From assembly GCA_961205875.1 (NCBI GenBank), contig OY540819.1, positions 2,110,501 through 2,174,500 on the forward strand: 64,000 bases of DNA, read 5' to 3'. The notes under the pieces were generated by a model. That model saw nothing but the letters and a program-made list of their open reading frames with translations. It was not told the origin of the DNA and did not search any database. Of the stretch, positions 34,759-46,757 are shown piece after piece. Position 1 is the stretch's first letter, and every line of letters begins with the position of its first letter. The translations under genes and the position numbers were made by a program. The DNA comes from Sialis fuliginosa (Eukaryota > Arthropoda > Insecta > Megaloptera > Sialidae).

Positions 34759-34810
34759 AGTTTGGTTCTTTAGTGAATTTATGGATTCGTATTAATCTTT
34801 TAAAACAAAC

Positions 34811-35850
34811 ATGGCAACCACAATATCGAAAAAGCGAAAGGTATGGTTTTAAAATAATCGTTTTACTTAAGAAATTATTAGTAAAACCCAAAAAATATAT
34901 AGATGAATATCAATTCCTAGTTGCCGATAACCTATATTAACTTTTATTTTTGATAAACGGAATGTGATTCTGACAGATGAAACAGATATAATTAAAATGT
35001 TTTACGATTTCATATTTATTTAAAAGCTTTCAAGTATTTATATTTATAAATTTATAATAGAAATTACAAAAATAATGTGGAGCCATACTTATAACCTAAT
35101 TTTTATTTACAGTTCGTAGGAGATGGAGTTTTCAAAGCGGAGTTGAATGAATTTCTTACCCGTGAATTAGCCGAAGATGGATATTCTGGAGTAGAAGTAC
35201 GTGTAACACCACAACGTACTGAAATTATAATAATGGCAACAAGAACGCAAAACGTTTTAGGAGAAAAAGGCCGTCGTATTCGTGAATTAACATCAGTCGT
35301 CCAAAAACGATTTAACTTCCCCGAACATTCAATAGAACTCTACGCAGAAAAAGTAAGTGTTTTATTTAAATAAAATAAAACGTATTCAACAAAATTTAAT
35401 TTTCAGGTAGCGACACGAGGTTTATGCGCAATCGCACAAGCTGAATCTCTTCGGTATAAACTTATCGGAGGCCTTGCAGTTCGTCGTGCATGCTACGGTG
35501 TATTACGTTTCATCATGGAATCCGGTGCCAAAGGTTGCGAAGTAGTGGTATCAGGAAAACTCCGTGGTCAACGTGCAAAATCGATGAAATTCGTTGACGG
35601 ATTAATGATCCATTCAGGAGACCCATGCAACGACTACGTAGATACGGCAACGAGACACGTTTTACTCAGACAAGGAGTGCTCGGGATTAAAGTTAAAATC
35701 ATGTTGCCGTGGGACGCTAACGGCAAAATGGGACCTAAGAAACCACTTCCAGATAATGTATCTGTTGTGGAACCTAAAGCGGAAACAGTTTACAGTGATG
35801 TTAAAGCGATAAAGCCTGACATACCTGTACCTATACCAGCTGTAGCATAA
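34811..35850 (+). CDS. RpS3: 40S ribosomal protein S3, three exons, 237 aa
   Basis: Exons are 34811-34840, 35113-35352 and 35407-35850, with GT-AG introns of 272 and 54 bp that both fall between codons. The protein is the small-subunit protein uS3, which sits at the mRNA entry channel. In animals it also has a DNA-lesion endonuclease activity. The start ATGGCAACC lies in a good context (AAACATGG) and encodes a basic N terminus, ISKKRK. Residues 11-90 contain the type-2 KH domain with [17 protein letters not shown] and the GxxG-type loop [10 protein letters not shown]. The C-terminal domain holds [37 protein letters not shown] and [20 protein letters not shown]. The tail is short and proline-rich, a few residues shorter than in vertebrates. 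Spliced structure and full conservation indicate the functional gene, not a retrocopy. Confidence 0.97.
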
Positions 35851-35855
35851 ATGTT

Positions 35856-35861
35856 AATAAA
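35856..35861 (+). promoter_or_regulatory. Polyadenylation signal of RpS3
   Basis: AATAAA six bases after the stop codon, so the 3' UTR is only a few tens of bases long. The downstream MITE begins about 35 bp later. Confidence 0.65.
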
Positions 35862-35896
35862 GAAAAACGTTTTGTGAAAAATATTTGTTTTATTTT

Positions 35897-36197
35897 TGTC
35901 CGGTATTATAAAGGAGCTAGCAAATTTGTTAGCTAGCAAACACTTTCAAATGAGATATCAAACTTATATGACAGTTCTTTTGGAGTTTGTTGAAGTTTCG
36001 CGCACGCGTTGTAGGTAAATACCAACGGTATTAAAACAGTAGTGATATGAAAATTATTTTGTACGGTGAAAGATGTCAACTGTGTTACAATTAGTTGAAG
36101 TGTCACTGCTCTAAATTCCATAACTAATCCATAGATACTAGTACAGAATTAATACCCCATTTGAAAGTAATTGCTAGCTCCTTTATAATACCAGACA
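35897..36197. mobile_element. Harbinger-type MITE downstream of RpS3, 301 bp
   Basis: Left end TGTCCGGTATTATAAAGGAG, right end TATAATACCAGACA followed by TTA (left flank TTT, presumably a mutated TTA). It is collinear with 34348-34679, sharing CAGTTCTTTTGGAGTTTGTT and TTTCGCGCACGCGTTG. The orientation is the same as the upstream copy. Confidence 0.83.
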
Positions 36198-36277
36198 TTA
36201 TTCTTTATTGTAAATGCCCGTATTGTGAACCACGCCAGCGCAATCAGTTCTATTATTAATGAGTCTTGTGTTGAAGT

Positions 36278-37256
36278 CAGTGTTGCCAGTATGAACTCCC
36301 TAAAAAGTACGATAGGCTTACCAAAATGGTACGAAATTTGACAAAATGGTACGGTTTCAACTTTTTAAACTCTGATTAATGAACCCCTGGTACTACAAAT
36401 GCAGAGGTCAAAACTGGTCAGTAAAAGTCAGTTTTTTGAAAAAATGGTCAGTTTTTTGGGTTTGGCACTCAAAGTTTTCACATCGGAGCCTTATTTATCG
36501 TAAAAAACTCACTATTTGTTTTCAAAACGACACAATTATCGTGAAAACTATATTCAAATTATAAATAATGTTCTATTTTGTTTACTTATTTGTATTGTTT
36601 ATTACCAACTTTTAGAAGATATTTTATGACATAATTGTATGTATATTTTTTACACATTGTAACATATAAACAACATAATCTCACCCTAGCACTGGCTATG
36701 CCAAGTTCGGTGAGAAAAATTAACAAAAATTAACTGTAATGTTTGTTATTTTTGCTATGAACATAATAAAAAGGTGCTAAAGGTTGGCTATGGGGATGGT
36801 GGAGGTCAATAATTATAAGTGTTTTTTTAATACATAACATTTATATGTTTTAACTCGGTTCAGATAGTCAGTAAAAGTCAGTATTTTTAGATTTTTGTGT
36901 CAGTAAAATCAGTATTTTTGAACACTGAACTTGTTTCGACCCCTGCAAATGTTAAAATTGTTAGAAATGTATTTGAATTATTATTTTTTATTTAATTATA
37001 CCCTTTATTTTATTTTGTGTTAAAAGACATCAATTATCAAGTAATTAAACCGTCAATACTGAAAAGTAGATATAGACGAAAAAATTAAGGTACGTTTCGT
37101 TTTTACTTTATTTTTATTGGTGTTATTCATAATAAACATTTTATATAAAAATCTTTGTGGAGCAAAAGGTACGGTCTTTGCTGAGGTACTATTTTGGTAC
37201 GGTCGGGTCATAAATAGTAGGAAAACCGTACTAAAAAGTACGTTCTGGCAACACTG
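36278..37256. mobile_element. hAT-type element, 979 bp, with nested insertion
   Basis: Left end CAGTGTTGCCAG, right end CTGGCAACACTG, with a perfect 8-bp duplication GTTGAAGT. Subterminal motifs AAAAAGTACG and GGTACGG are repeated at both ends. A second element lies inside (36402-36945). No transposase. Confidence 0.85.
36402..36945. mobile_element. Nested inverted-repeat element, 544 bp
   Basis: Ends CAGAGGTCAAAACTGGTCAG and the inverse AACTTGTTTCGACCCCTG lie inside the hAT element. CAAATG is present just outside both ends, a 6-bp or decayed 8-bp duplication. GTCAGTAAAA and GTCAGTTTTT motifs recur near both ends. Confidence 0.6.
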
Positions 37257-37479
37257 GTTGAAGTACATTAATTGTAATTTAACCCATTAATATGTAATTT
37301 TTTACTTAAGGGGAAAGCAACTGTAATGGGTCAAAAAATTGTCAACGTTTGGGATTTTTTTATAGGTGTAACTAATTATTTCAGGATCGGGTAGAAGGCA
37401 TTTTATTAAGTATATATTCAACTTATTCGATACGAATTTTTATTGAAAAATATTTAAAATTTACAAAGTTACGAGCCTT

Positions 37480-39120
37480 GAAGAGACGACCAAAAAAAAT
37501 ATTTTTGAAGGAATTATCCATTTTGACCTTCCCTGAATCCATTCTGACTATTTTCGCCATGATGTCTGTGTGTCCGTCTGTCGGTCTGTAACTCAAATAC
37601 AACAAATCGTAGAAGGGTGAAATTTTATATTTAAGATTAATTTTTGTCTGGGAAGAAAACGTCCTATTTTTGAAAACGATCTTTCAACCGGATACAGATG
37701 TTTACCTACGTCGATTTTTTAATTTTTCGAATTACTCTGAAACAGTGCGAAATAGAGAAAAATGGTCAAGTTAAAAATTGTAGGTAATATCATTATCTAT
37801 AATTTATGTTCTATTCATTTTTTCGTAAAAACGAATTTTTGAAGAAAAAAATTGTTTATTATAATTCAAATGGTTCATAACAGAGGAGAAATATCTGCCA
37901 TGAGTGTCATGGGACTTTCTTATACGTATTACAGAGATTGAACAGTGTGTGTGTTTGCCGTAGGTACCATGGGACTTTCTTATACGTAATACTAGAGTGA
38001 ACAGTGTAGGTGAATCTAAATAATTACATAAAAAAATTCTTTCTGGCTAAATCATAAATGTTGGAAAAAAATGTATGGGGAATAAATTATAGATAATAAC
38101 ATACTCGACATTTTTTATCTAAAACATTTTTTTCTTATTTCGAAAATTTAAAAAATTACATGAGTAAACTTCCGTTTTCAGTTATTACGTTAAAAAAAAT
38201 TACTTGTTATATAATGGAGAGAATAATATTACCTATATTATTCATTTTATTCTATCTTGTTAGTTTGTCAGAAATGTTTTAATAAAATAAGAATCACGTA
38301 TACTATTCACTGTTAGAATTACGTATAAGAAAGTCCCGTGGTTCCCAAGGTAGATATTTTTTTTATAAAAATATCTGCCATAGGAGATAAAAGATAGAAT
38401 AAAATGAATGGGACATAAACTATAGATAATAATATTCTCTACAATATGTATCAAATGAATTTTATTAAACGTAATAACTAATATCTTAACCGAAAACGGA
38501 TGTTTACTCTTGTCAATTTTTGAATTTTCAAAATATTTTTGAAATAAGAAAAAAATGTTTTAGATAAAAAATGTCAAGTAGGTATATTATTATCTATAAT
38601 TTATTCCCCGTACGTTTCTTCCAACATTTATGATTTAGTTAGAATTTAAAAAAAAAAATTATTTAGATTCACCCACACCATTCACTCTCTGTAATGCGTA
38701 TAAGAAAGTCCCATGACACTCATGGCAGATATTTCTTCTCTGTTATGAACTATTTGAATTATAATTAATTTTTTTTTAATTTGTTTTTTCGAAAAAATGA
38801 ATAGAACATAAATTATAGATGATATTATTATCTACAATTTTTAACTTTACCATTTTTCTCTAATTTGCACTGTTTCAAAGTAATTCAAAAAAATTCAAAA
38901 ATTGACCTCATTGTCAGTAAACATATTCGTATTCGGAGGTTTTCTTCCCAGACAAAAACTAATCATAAATATAAAATTTCACCCTTCTACAATCTGTCGT
39001 ATTTGAGTTACAGACCGACAGGCAGACATCATGACGAAAATAATCAGAATGAATTCAGGGAAGGTCAAAATGGATAATTCCATCAAAATCCGGATTTCGA
39101 AAAAAATCGATTTCACTATA
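37480..39120. repeat. Foldback repeat with GGGACTTTCTTATACG motifs
   Basis: The left arm (37480-38320) and right arm (38330-39120) are inverted copies. Shared blocks include TTGACCTTCCCTGAATCCAT, TCTTCCCAGACAAAAATTAA (inverted) and ATAACAGAGGAGAAATATCT. CATGGGACTTTCTTATACGT occurs repeatedly within each arm. Single arms of the same family lie at 58985-59935 and 61060-61850. ORFs here are palindromic artefacts. Confidence 0.75.
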
Positions 39121-39124
39121 ATAT

Positions 39125-39880
39125 TTTCTTACTCTTTTTATGTCATATTAGTCAGATGGCAACACTATACTAAAGACTAAAGGTTAAAGGTTAACTCATC
39201 TAGCCATTGAAATGAACTTGTCATTTCATTAGCTATTTCATTTAAAATGAAAAATTTTATTTTAGAAAACTTTATTTTAAAATAACAAATATTTGAACAA
39301 ACACCATTCTCTTAATACTATAACATGGAATTTGGTAATATGTATTTAATAATTAATAAGTTTTAAAAAAAAACAACACTGGATATCAGTAAAAAAATTA
39401 AAAATACAATAAGAAACTAATTAACAATGTGTATAAAAATGAAAATTAACATCTATTGATGACGTGCAAGAAGAACTAAGTATGATTCAGAACTGACAAT
39501 ACTTTGTTGACAGCTCTGGCATGATTGTTTAAAATATTAAACAGTGAAGATTTTCATAAAAAAGCTATCAATGATTATTAATTATTATATATTACATACA
39601 TGTATAATTTATATTCTTAATTAATATTTTATACAAAAAACATTCAAATGTTTAAAAAACTTCAAGTTTCTGTGTCAAATAAGAATTATAAATATTAAAT
39701 ATAATTGGGGAGAGTTTAGGTTATAAAAAAATTTAAAAAAATAAAAATATTCCAGTAGGTATAAGTAAATTAAAATCACCTTTAACTAAATTTAAAAAAA
39801 AAATTGTTATAATATAATCAAACTGAATAAAGATCACCGAGAATGAGAATCGTTTTTTTATTTGTTTGGTAATATATTTT
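39125..39880. other. AT-rich spacer, nothing recognised
   Basis: No repeat match inside the window and no coding potential. Confidence 0.35.
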
Positions 39881-39883
39881 TTA

Positions 39884-40511
39884 GGGTGTTTTTTTTTATT
39901 TTTATTTTTTCGGTCCCGCAGGCCTATGTTTTAGCTTTAGATCAAAAGTTAATTATCCCAAAATTTCAGACTCATAGATCAAACCTGTGGATGGTGCAAA
40001 CCGAGTCTTTTTCCCATTTGATTAACATGGGAAAAATTACATTTTTACTTATGCGTGAATATCTCGTTGAAAAATTTATTTATTTTACTTTCTTACAGCA
40101 GCATTTCATACAGAATTAAATTTCTTACAAAAAAGATCCCAAGTGCTCAATTCATAGATCGAATATTTTTAAAGATATGTTCGTTTAAACATTATCATAA
40201 AAAGTAAAATCCAATTTTTATGATAATTTTTAAACAAACATTTCTTAAAATTTATTGGATTTATGAATTGAGCACTTAATTCTCTACAAAATATTCCCCT
40301 GAGAAATTATCAAAAAAAAATTTTTTCAACGAGATATTCACGCGTAAGTAAAAAATTAATTTTTCCCATGTTAATCAAATGGGAAAAAGACTCGGTTTGC
40401 GCCGTCCACAGGTCTGATCTATGAGTCTGAAATTTTGGGACAATTAACTTTTGATCCCAAGCTAAAACATAGGCCTGCGGGACCGAAAAAATAAAAAAAT
40501 AAAAAACACCC
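39884..40511. mobile_element. Palindromic MITE with TA duplication, 628 bp
   Basis: Left end GGGTGTTTTTTTTTATTTTT, right end AAAAAATAAAAAACACCC, TA on each side. Arms of about 240 bp are inverted (TTCGGTCCCGCAGGCCTATG against CATAGGCCTGCGGGACCGAA). Non-coding. Confidence 0.8.
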
Positions 40512-40654
40512 TAAATTGTTTTTATACCAATAATAGTGATGTAACGAAATTTGCATTCAAAAGAAAAAGTGGGAACAATTCTATTGTGGTTTGCGTAATA
40601 ACCAAACAATAAAAACTGTGGTCAAAACTCAAATCACACGTGTCTCATTTTGAC

Positions 40655-41225
40655 GTGAATGTAACGCGCAGAGATCAATTTGCGCGCTAGCGTAAATTGA
40701 TAAACAGTATTTCTCGACACTCAGAGCAGCTATCCACGCCGGTTTTGGTCTCAAATTATAGATCTCGATTAGATCTACGAGGTAGAGGTACAAATAAAAA
40801 TATTTAATTAGTTTTAATGAATGAACTTCATATTATAAAAAATATTGTATTTCCACGATTGCGCTTGTAAATATGAATCGAGTTGAAAAAAAAATAACAG
40901 TATACTAGAATATATTCTTTACGCAGTAACGTTTTTAATTTTTAAATTAAAGTTTTTTTTTTAATTGAATAAAAAAATAATTTCGTGTTTCCACGATTTC
41001 GCTTGTAAATTGTTTTTATGTTGGTACAAATCATAAGAAATAATTATATTATTTAATATGTACTATATATTTTTATTTAGACTAACAATAAGTTTTATGT
41101 CCATTTTACAAATATTCTATGTAACAAAAAAAAAAAAAAAGGTGTATCAATTCATGAGTCTGAGTTTTATTTAACCCCATTGCACGTATTCACGTCAATC
41201 CCTCGACTGTGCATCCCGACACAGT
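40655..41225. repeat. Dispersed repeat (inverted partner at 58070-58620)
   Basis: CTCGACACTCAGAGCAGCTA at the left end and CGTATTCACGTCAATC plus CGACTGTGCATCC at the right end recur inverted at 58070-58620, along with most sequence in between. No ORF. Confidence 0.65.
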
Positions 41226-41433
41226 CACACCCATTTTTTCATCGAGTTGATGGTTTCTGAGTAAAAAATTAAAAAAACTTTAATTATTTTGTAAATTGTT
41301 AAATCCTGAAACTTTTGCATTTTTACTATAATCTCTACACCTTTGTGATATTTGACCAAATTTTGTATACTAATCGTTACATCACTACCAAATTTTTGGC
41401 TGCCATTTTGTCTCACAACTATATTTTTCCATA

Positions 41434-41745
41434 GACAAGGAAAGATAAAGGACAAATAACATAATATTACGCGTTGTTACCATATCGCTCCATTGGTGAA
41501 TCATTCTGATTTTAAAATAAATGTCAATTGTTTTGAATTATAAAATTTATTAATAATATTGTCTTTACAAGTATTTCAGTGATAAATATTTGCATATTAG
41601 AAATTTTCAGCCTCTGGGATAATATGCATGGAAATGACGAAAGTGACATTTAAGAAAAGATGGCCGCCGTCAAATTTTGGTAAGTTTCATATACGGACTA
41701 GCATTGGTTGTTATGTATCCATAGTCTTTCCTAATCTAAGATTTT
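41434..41745. mobile_element. Dispersed inverted-repeat element (partner at 52355-52770)
   Basis: The left end AGACAAGGAAAGATAAAGG matches the inverse of the right end (AGATTAGGAAAGACTATGG reading inward) at 14 of 19 positions. The block GGACTAGCATTGGTTGTTAT and the rest recur inverted at 52355-52770 with a 60-100 bp length difference. Confidence 0.6.
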
Positions 41746-41950
41746 TTTAATAATAAGTACATATGAAATATGTTTATTTAGATCCCAAGAGATTTAATAT
41801 TATCTCGGTATCTCCTGTCAGTCAAACTCTGAAGGTTAATATTTATAAATATTTAACAATCATATGAAATACTGTTATTATATTTATACCAATGTTTAAT
41901 TTCTATCTGTTAAAAATATAAAAAGCAATAAGTTATTTCATTGTAAATAC

Positions 41951-42319
41951 CAGGGCTTCAAACCGTTATTTTCTTCGTTTCGGTTTTCGTTCCGGTTCGA
42001 GTAAAAAAATATATTTCGGTTCGGTTCCGGTTTTCGTTCCGAAAAAAATAACGGTTTTTCCAGTTTTTTCGGTTCAGCTCCGAGTGGTTAATTAAAATTT
42101 AAATTTTAAAATTAAAATTTTTTTTTCTACCATATTTAGAACATTTCATAGTACTTGTATGATTGCCCGAAAGACAATTGAAGTGGGAAATAAGATCATG
42201 TTAACGCGCGTATTTTAACATGTATTGAACCGAAAAAACCGATATTTTTATTTCGGTTCGGTTCCAGCAAAAAATAACTGTTTTTCCGGTTTTCGGTTCA
42301 GTTCCGGTTCGAAGCCCTG
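41951..42319. mobile_element. hAT-type MITE, CAGGGCTTC family, copy 2
   Basis: Ends CAGGGCTTCAAACC and GGTTCGAAGCCCTG, with an exact 8-bp duplication GTAAATAC. It is inverted relative to 31248-31631. Confidence 0.87.
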
Positions 42320-42335
42320 GTAAATACAGTTAAAG

Positions 42336-42611
42336 CAAGGTTTCAAACCGGAACTGAGCCAAAAATCGAAAAAAAAACGTTATTTTTGTCGGAACGAAAA
42401 TTGGACACGAACCGAAAAATAAATATATCAGTTTTTTAGTTCAGATCGATTCAAATTAACCACTTGTTGGAACTGAACCGAAAACCGCAACTGAACAGAT
42501 ATATATTTTTTTACTTAAACCGGAACGAAATAAATCGGTTCAAGTTAATGAACCGAACCAATATATTTTTTACTTGAACCGGAACGTAAAAAATAACGGT
42601 TTGAAGCCCTG
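42336..42611. mobile_element. hAT-type MITE, CAGGGCTTC family, degenerate copy 3
   Basis: Ends CAAGGTTTCAAACCGGAACT and GGTTTGAAGCCCTG. The flanking octamers (AGTTAAAG, GTTTATAG) match only partly. This copy is older and carries internal duplication of ACCGGAACG blocks. It lies 16 bp from copy 2. Confidence 0.7.
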
Positions 42612-42831
42612 GTTTATAGTGACCGAATGAAAGTATGGTTTTGGTTTCGACCTACAATACGTATTTCGATTTCTGTAATTTTTGGCCGAAACTGAGCAAA
42701 AACTTAAGCAAACTTGTCTCAAAATGACTATAAAAAAATCGGTTCCGGCCGAAATTTAGATGGAAACCGAAATTCGGTTTCGGTCACTATTTGTTTATAA
42801 TGTCTATATAATTTAGTACATGAAAGGTAGA

Positions 42832-42993
42832 CAGTGGCGTAGTAATGAGGGGGGTTTGGGACCCCCCCCCCCCCCCAGGAAAATTCAGTGTTCTAAAAAA
42901 TGTATGTTTTGAGAAAACATCCGTTAAAAAAATTTAACTCATATGTATTTATCAATTTACCCCCCCCCCCGAATTTTTTTTACTACGCCACTG
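42832..42993. mobile_element. hAT-type MITE, 162 bp, CAGTGGCGTAGTAA ends
   Basis: CAGTGGCGTAGTAA at the left and TTACTACGCCACTG at the right form a perfect 14-bp inverted repeat (flanking octamers AAGGTAGA and AGGGTAGG). C-homopolymer tracts lie inside both ends. Confidence 0.75.
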
Positions 42994-43602
42994 AGGGTAG
43001 GTATATTTAAATACTTCATTAATGTCCATTACTATAAAAAAAATTACTAAAATTTTCAATGGAATAAAAAATTTTGTTTTTTGCATTTTTGAAAGTCCAA
43101 AATTTCTAATTATTTTGTTAAAGTTTCTTTTTTTTTTTCAATACCGTAATACATTTTCCTCAAAAAAGTATTTCTTTCAAACTAATACTGTGTTCAAATT
43201 AAAATATATAAATCACCACAGTTTTACCGTACATGCGCTTAACTGTCAATAAACGTCATGGAACTGTCACAAATTTTAGATATTTCTTTACAATATTGGA
43301 CATTAGTAAATTTTGAAAAATACTAAAATAAATAGGTAGATAATAGTACGTATTTTTTCGATATATCAATAACCTGATAAGAATCAATTAGTAAGTTATA
43401 TTATATTTATTGTTTTGTTTGCAAGCATCATAAATATACATTTCATATAAAGTAAAAGATATTTACTATACTCTTCATTCATAGTTGGGAAATATTTCAG
43501 AGGTTTAAATATATAATGAGTGGCTGTAAAAATTGAAATATTAAATCTGTTCTTTTTAACCAAAAAATAACCACAGCTTTGATAATTAATATTTAGACCA
43601 GC

Positions 43603-43758
43603 AGCTGTATTCAGGTGAGGCCATGCGAATTGCTATCATAGATCGAACACATTTGGATTTTGTCGCGTCTTCCGAAAGGCCAATTCTCTGTGCTACGGAA
43701 AATGTCGAACGTATCTGATCTAAACATAAACCGTCACTGGACTCACATGAATATAGCT
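43603..43758. mobile_element. Short MITE with AGCTGTATTCAGGTGAG ends, copy 1
   Basis: 156 bp bounded by AGCTGTATTCAGGTGAG and CTCACATGAATATAGCT, inverted with two mismatches. Other copies are at 45613-45768 (inverted) and 51723-51859. The interior has TCGAACACATTTGGATTTTG and ATAAACCGTCACTGGA. Confidence 0.65.
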
Positions 43759-44862
43759 CGCCACTGATTTAGACTATGCCATAGAGATAATATAACATAG
43801 AGGAAGTGAGCCATAGCATTTTATGTAAGTGGACATCAACCATAAGAGAAAGCGACATTTCTAATTTCGAATACACAGAAACGTGTTCCGATTTAAGTAT
43901 TGTTCGCTTTGAACTCCCCACAGCTACTATTTCCATCTGAGGCAGCCAACACGTTTAACGCGTTGATGCAGTCTATGCACTTGTTTAGTAATTCGGAACG
44001 CGCTCGGACTATATCATTTGCAGTTTTTACTTCTCTGTCAGTTTCAGCTTTGCTATTATGGTTATTATTTCATTACAACAATCATTTGTGAAGTTTTCTT
44101 TATCTACATTTTAGTCTATCAGTAATATTTTGTCTGGTATCCATTTTTAATATTAGTATTCCACTCAGCACTTCATGCGTACTATGCGTGCATTGAAAAA
44201 ACTAAACGATTTCAAAGCGTTGCGCTTCAGTATTGCAGTTCATGCGTTTGATGCTTAATTCGGAACGCACTCTTTGTCTTTTGATGCAATCGTAAGTTTT
44301 CTTTGCATAATGGCGTATAATTAAAGAAATGTCAAGTTATTTTGTATATATGTATATTTATGTACAATCGCCTGCATTAATGATCTTGCAGTTTATATTC
44401 ATTTTCGTTTATCACAAACTTAGTAGGCTCCTCCCATTTGATTATTATAATATTTAAATCATTTCTCCATGTATCAAACAAAGACAGATATTTTGAAATT
44501 CATTTGCTAGATAAAGAACTACTCTTCGTTTATAATGGGTACTCATATATATTTGTGCAATTAAATTATTATGTAATCTATTGAAAATTGTATATGTAAA
44601 TTTTGTGGCAATAAATATTTGATATTCCGAATTTTAGTATTTAAATATATTAAACTTGATAGAAAAAGATAACCGATGATGTTTGTCTTTAAATTTGGAA
44701 TCTGTTGTAAGCGATTCTAGCCTTTAGGGTGCCAGACGAGTTCTGCAGGCGACTGTACATAATATTTACAAAATTTTTGTTTGGTCGAAATTTAATAAAT
44801 TTATTTTTAATAGTTAATAAAAAACCATTAAAAAAAACTAGAATTTTACTACAAATTAAGTC

Positions 44863-45045
44863 GTGCATAGAATGTCAGATGTATATTCTATGGTCAGATG
44901 TAAGCACATAGATAACCATAAAATAGGAATGTCATCTCTATGGAAACATGCAGAGGTCCATAATATTTTCTTTCTCTTTCTACTGACAGTTATCGTTTTT
45001 AGCTGCCTCACTTTCTCTATGTTATATTATCTCTATGGGCTATCG
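44863..45045. repeat. Dispersed repeat (inverted partner at 27360-27555)
   Basis: GTGCATAGAATGTCAGATGT and AGCTGCCTCACTTTCTCTAT recur inverted within the element at 26859-27870. The 103-codon ORF at 44863-45174 is carried by this repeat and has no supporting homology. Confidence 0.6.
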
Positions 45046-45294
45046 TGTACTTTAAATAACAATTTTAACGTTTTTGTGAAAATACTACTCAATTTTTTTC
45101 TGTATATTATGACTTTTTCTGATGGCTGGCCAATTTTTAAAATTTCTAAAAAAATCGATTTTCAGCAGAGATGAAATTTACAAATTAATAATCTTCTTTA
45201 AAAATTTTTCAACTACTAAAAAAATATATAATATACAGGAAAAAAAGTAGTATTTCCAGAAAAGTGTGAAAATTGCTATTTAAAATACACGTTA

Positions 45295-45405
45295 ATCGAA
45301 CATAGCCTAAATATTAATTGTTAACGCTTGATTATTTTTTTATCACAAAGAACAGATTGAGAGGGTGTCCCGTTAATATTTAAATTTGTACGTACAACCT
45401 AATAA
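45295..45405. repeat. Dispersed repeat near CACAAAGAACAGATTGAG
   Basis: CATAGCCTAAATATTAATTG through GGTGTCCCGTTAATATTTAA recurs at 51307-51410 (same orientation) and, inverted, at 48700-48790. A weaker copy lies near 43540-43605. Confidence 0.6.
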
Positions 45406-45612
45406 CTACACAACAATATCAAAAATAAAACTTATTGATTGAAAAAAGACAATATACAAACTGATGGCACTTTGTAATCTTTAATAATATAAACCAGACG
45501 ATAGTTTTTTTAAGGACTATACTACATTAATAAAAATTCAAGGGGTCATTACGGTCAAATATTGTTTATTTTTTTATTTTTTTTTTATTGTTTATTTCAG
45601 TGGCAATGCACG

Positions 45613-45768
45613 AGCTGTATCCATGTGAGTCCAGTGACGGTTTATGTTTACATCAGACACGTTCGACATATTCCGTAGCGCAGAGAATTACCCTTTCGGA
45701 AGATATGACAAAATCCGAATGTGTTCGATCTATGATAGCAATTCGCATGGCCTCACCTGAATACAGCT
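45613..45768. mobile_element. Short MITE with AGCTGTATTCAGGTGAG ends, copy 2
   Basis: Same length (156 bp) as copy 1 at 43603-43758 and inverted relative to it. The short ORF across it is not a gene. Confidence 0.65.
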
Positions 45769-45784
45769 GCTGGTTTATTTCAAG

Positions 45785-46390
45785 TTGATTAAAACAAAAG
45801 AAATTTCACCTTGAGAGAGTAGAAGTGTTGTTTTGATTGGTGCATTTTGAAATGCCGTCTCGAGATAAACTGATAAATTTTAAATTAGTCAATAGTGTTG
45901 TGTTTTCAAAAAATATTTAGACGAGACGCTAGAAGAAAGTGAGTGGAAATAATATAACAACCAGTAACTATCTTCAGATTTTTGCATTTTTAAGTTCTTT
46001 AAGGTCTCAGGTATACAAATCTGAACATAGTTGCCAGTTGTCATATTATTTCCACTCACTTCCTTCGTAGGAGCACGAGTGAGAGGGCAATATGAACGAG
46101 CAGAGTAGAGAAACACGCTAATTGTTAATTAAAATTTTTTACTTTTTAGGGACTTTTTGCGATTTAAAAAATATCGAACCAATTGCATTTTTAAGTTCTT
46201 TAAAGTCTCAGGTATACGAATCTGAACATACATAGTTGCCGGTTGTCATATTATTTAGTTCTATTTAGGATTTATTTAAGTTGAAAACAAAACATTATTG
46301 ACTAATTTAAAATTTATCAGTTTATTTCGAAGCGGCATTTCAAAATGCACCAATAATACGTCTTTATATTTGTACAAAGGCTACTACGAC
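45785..46390. repeat. Palindromic repeat related to 16190-16620
   Basis: GATTGGTGCATTTTGAAATG near 45836 is inverted at about 46332 (CATTTCAAAATGCACCAAT). A second nested pair (TAAGTTCTTTAAGGTCTCAG) occurs as direct copies at about 45990 and 46185. No gene. Confidence 0.55.
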
Positions 46391-46757
46391 CAGGGCTTCG
46401 AACCGGAACTGAACCGAAAACCGTAAAAACCGTTATTTTTTGCCGGAACGAAAACCGGAACAGAACCGAAATAAAAATATCGGTTTTTACGGTTCAGTAC
46501 ATGTTAAAATACGCGCGTTAACATGATCTTCTTTTCCACTTCAATTGTCGTTCGGACTATCATACAAGTACTATAAAATATTTTAAATTATGGTAGAACA
46601 TTTTTTTTTTAATACAAATAATTTTTTTTTTTAATTAATCACTCGGAGCTGAACCAAAAACCGAAAAAACCGTTATTTTTTGCGGAACGAAAACTGGAAC
46701 CGAACCTAAATATAGGAACGAAAACCGAAACGAAAAAAATAACGGTTCGAAGCCCTG
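46391..46757. mobile_element. hAT-type MITE, CAGGGCTTC family, copy 4
   Basis: Ends CAGGGCTTCGAACCGGAACT and GGTTCGAAGCCCTG, with a perfect 8-bp duplication ACTACGAC. It is close in sequence to 31248-31631. It inserted next to the palindrome that ends at 46390, about 220 bp beyond the TMEM33 stop codon. Confidence 0.88.

Noticed and set aside
34841..35112. Possible box C/D snoRNA in the first RpS3 intron (AGATGAA and CTGA)
   Set aside because: The C box lacks the expected TGATGA and no terminal stem pairs the flanks.
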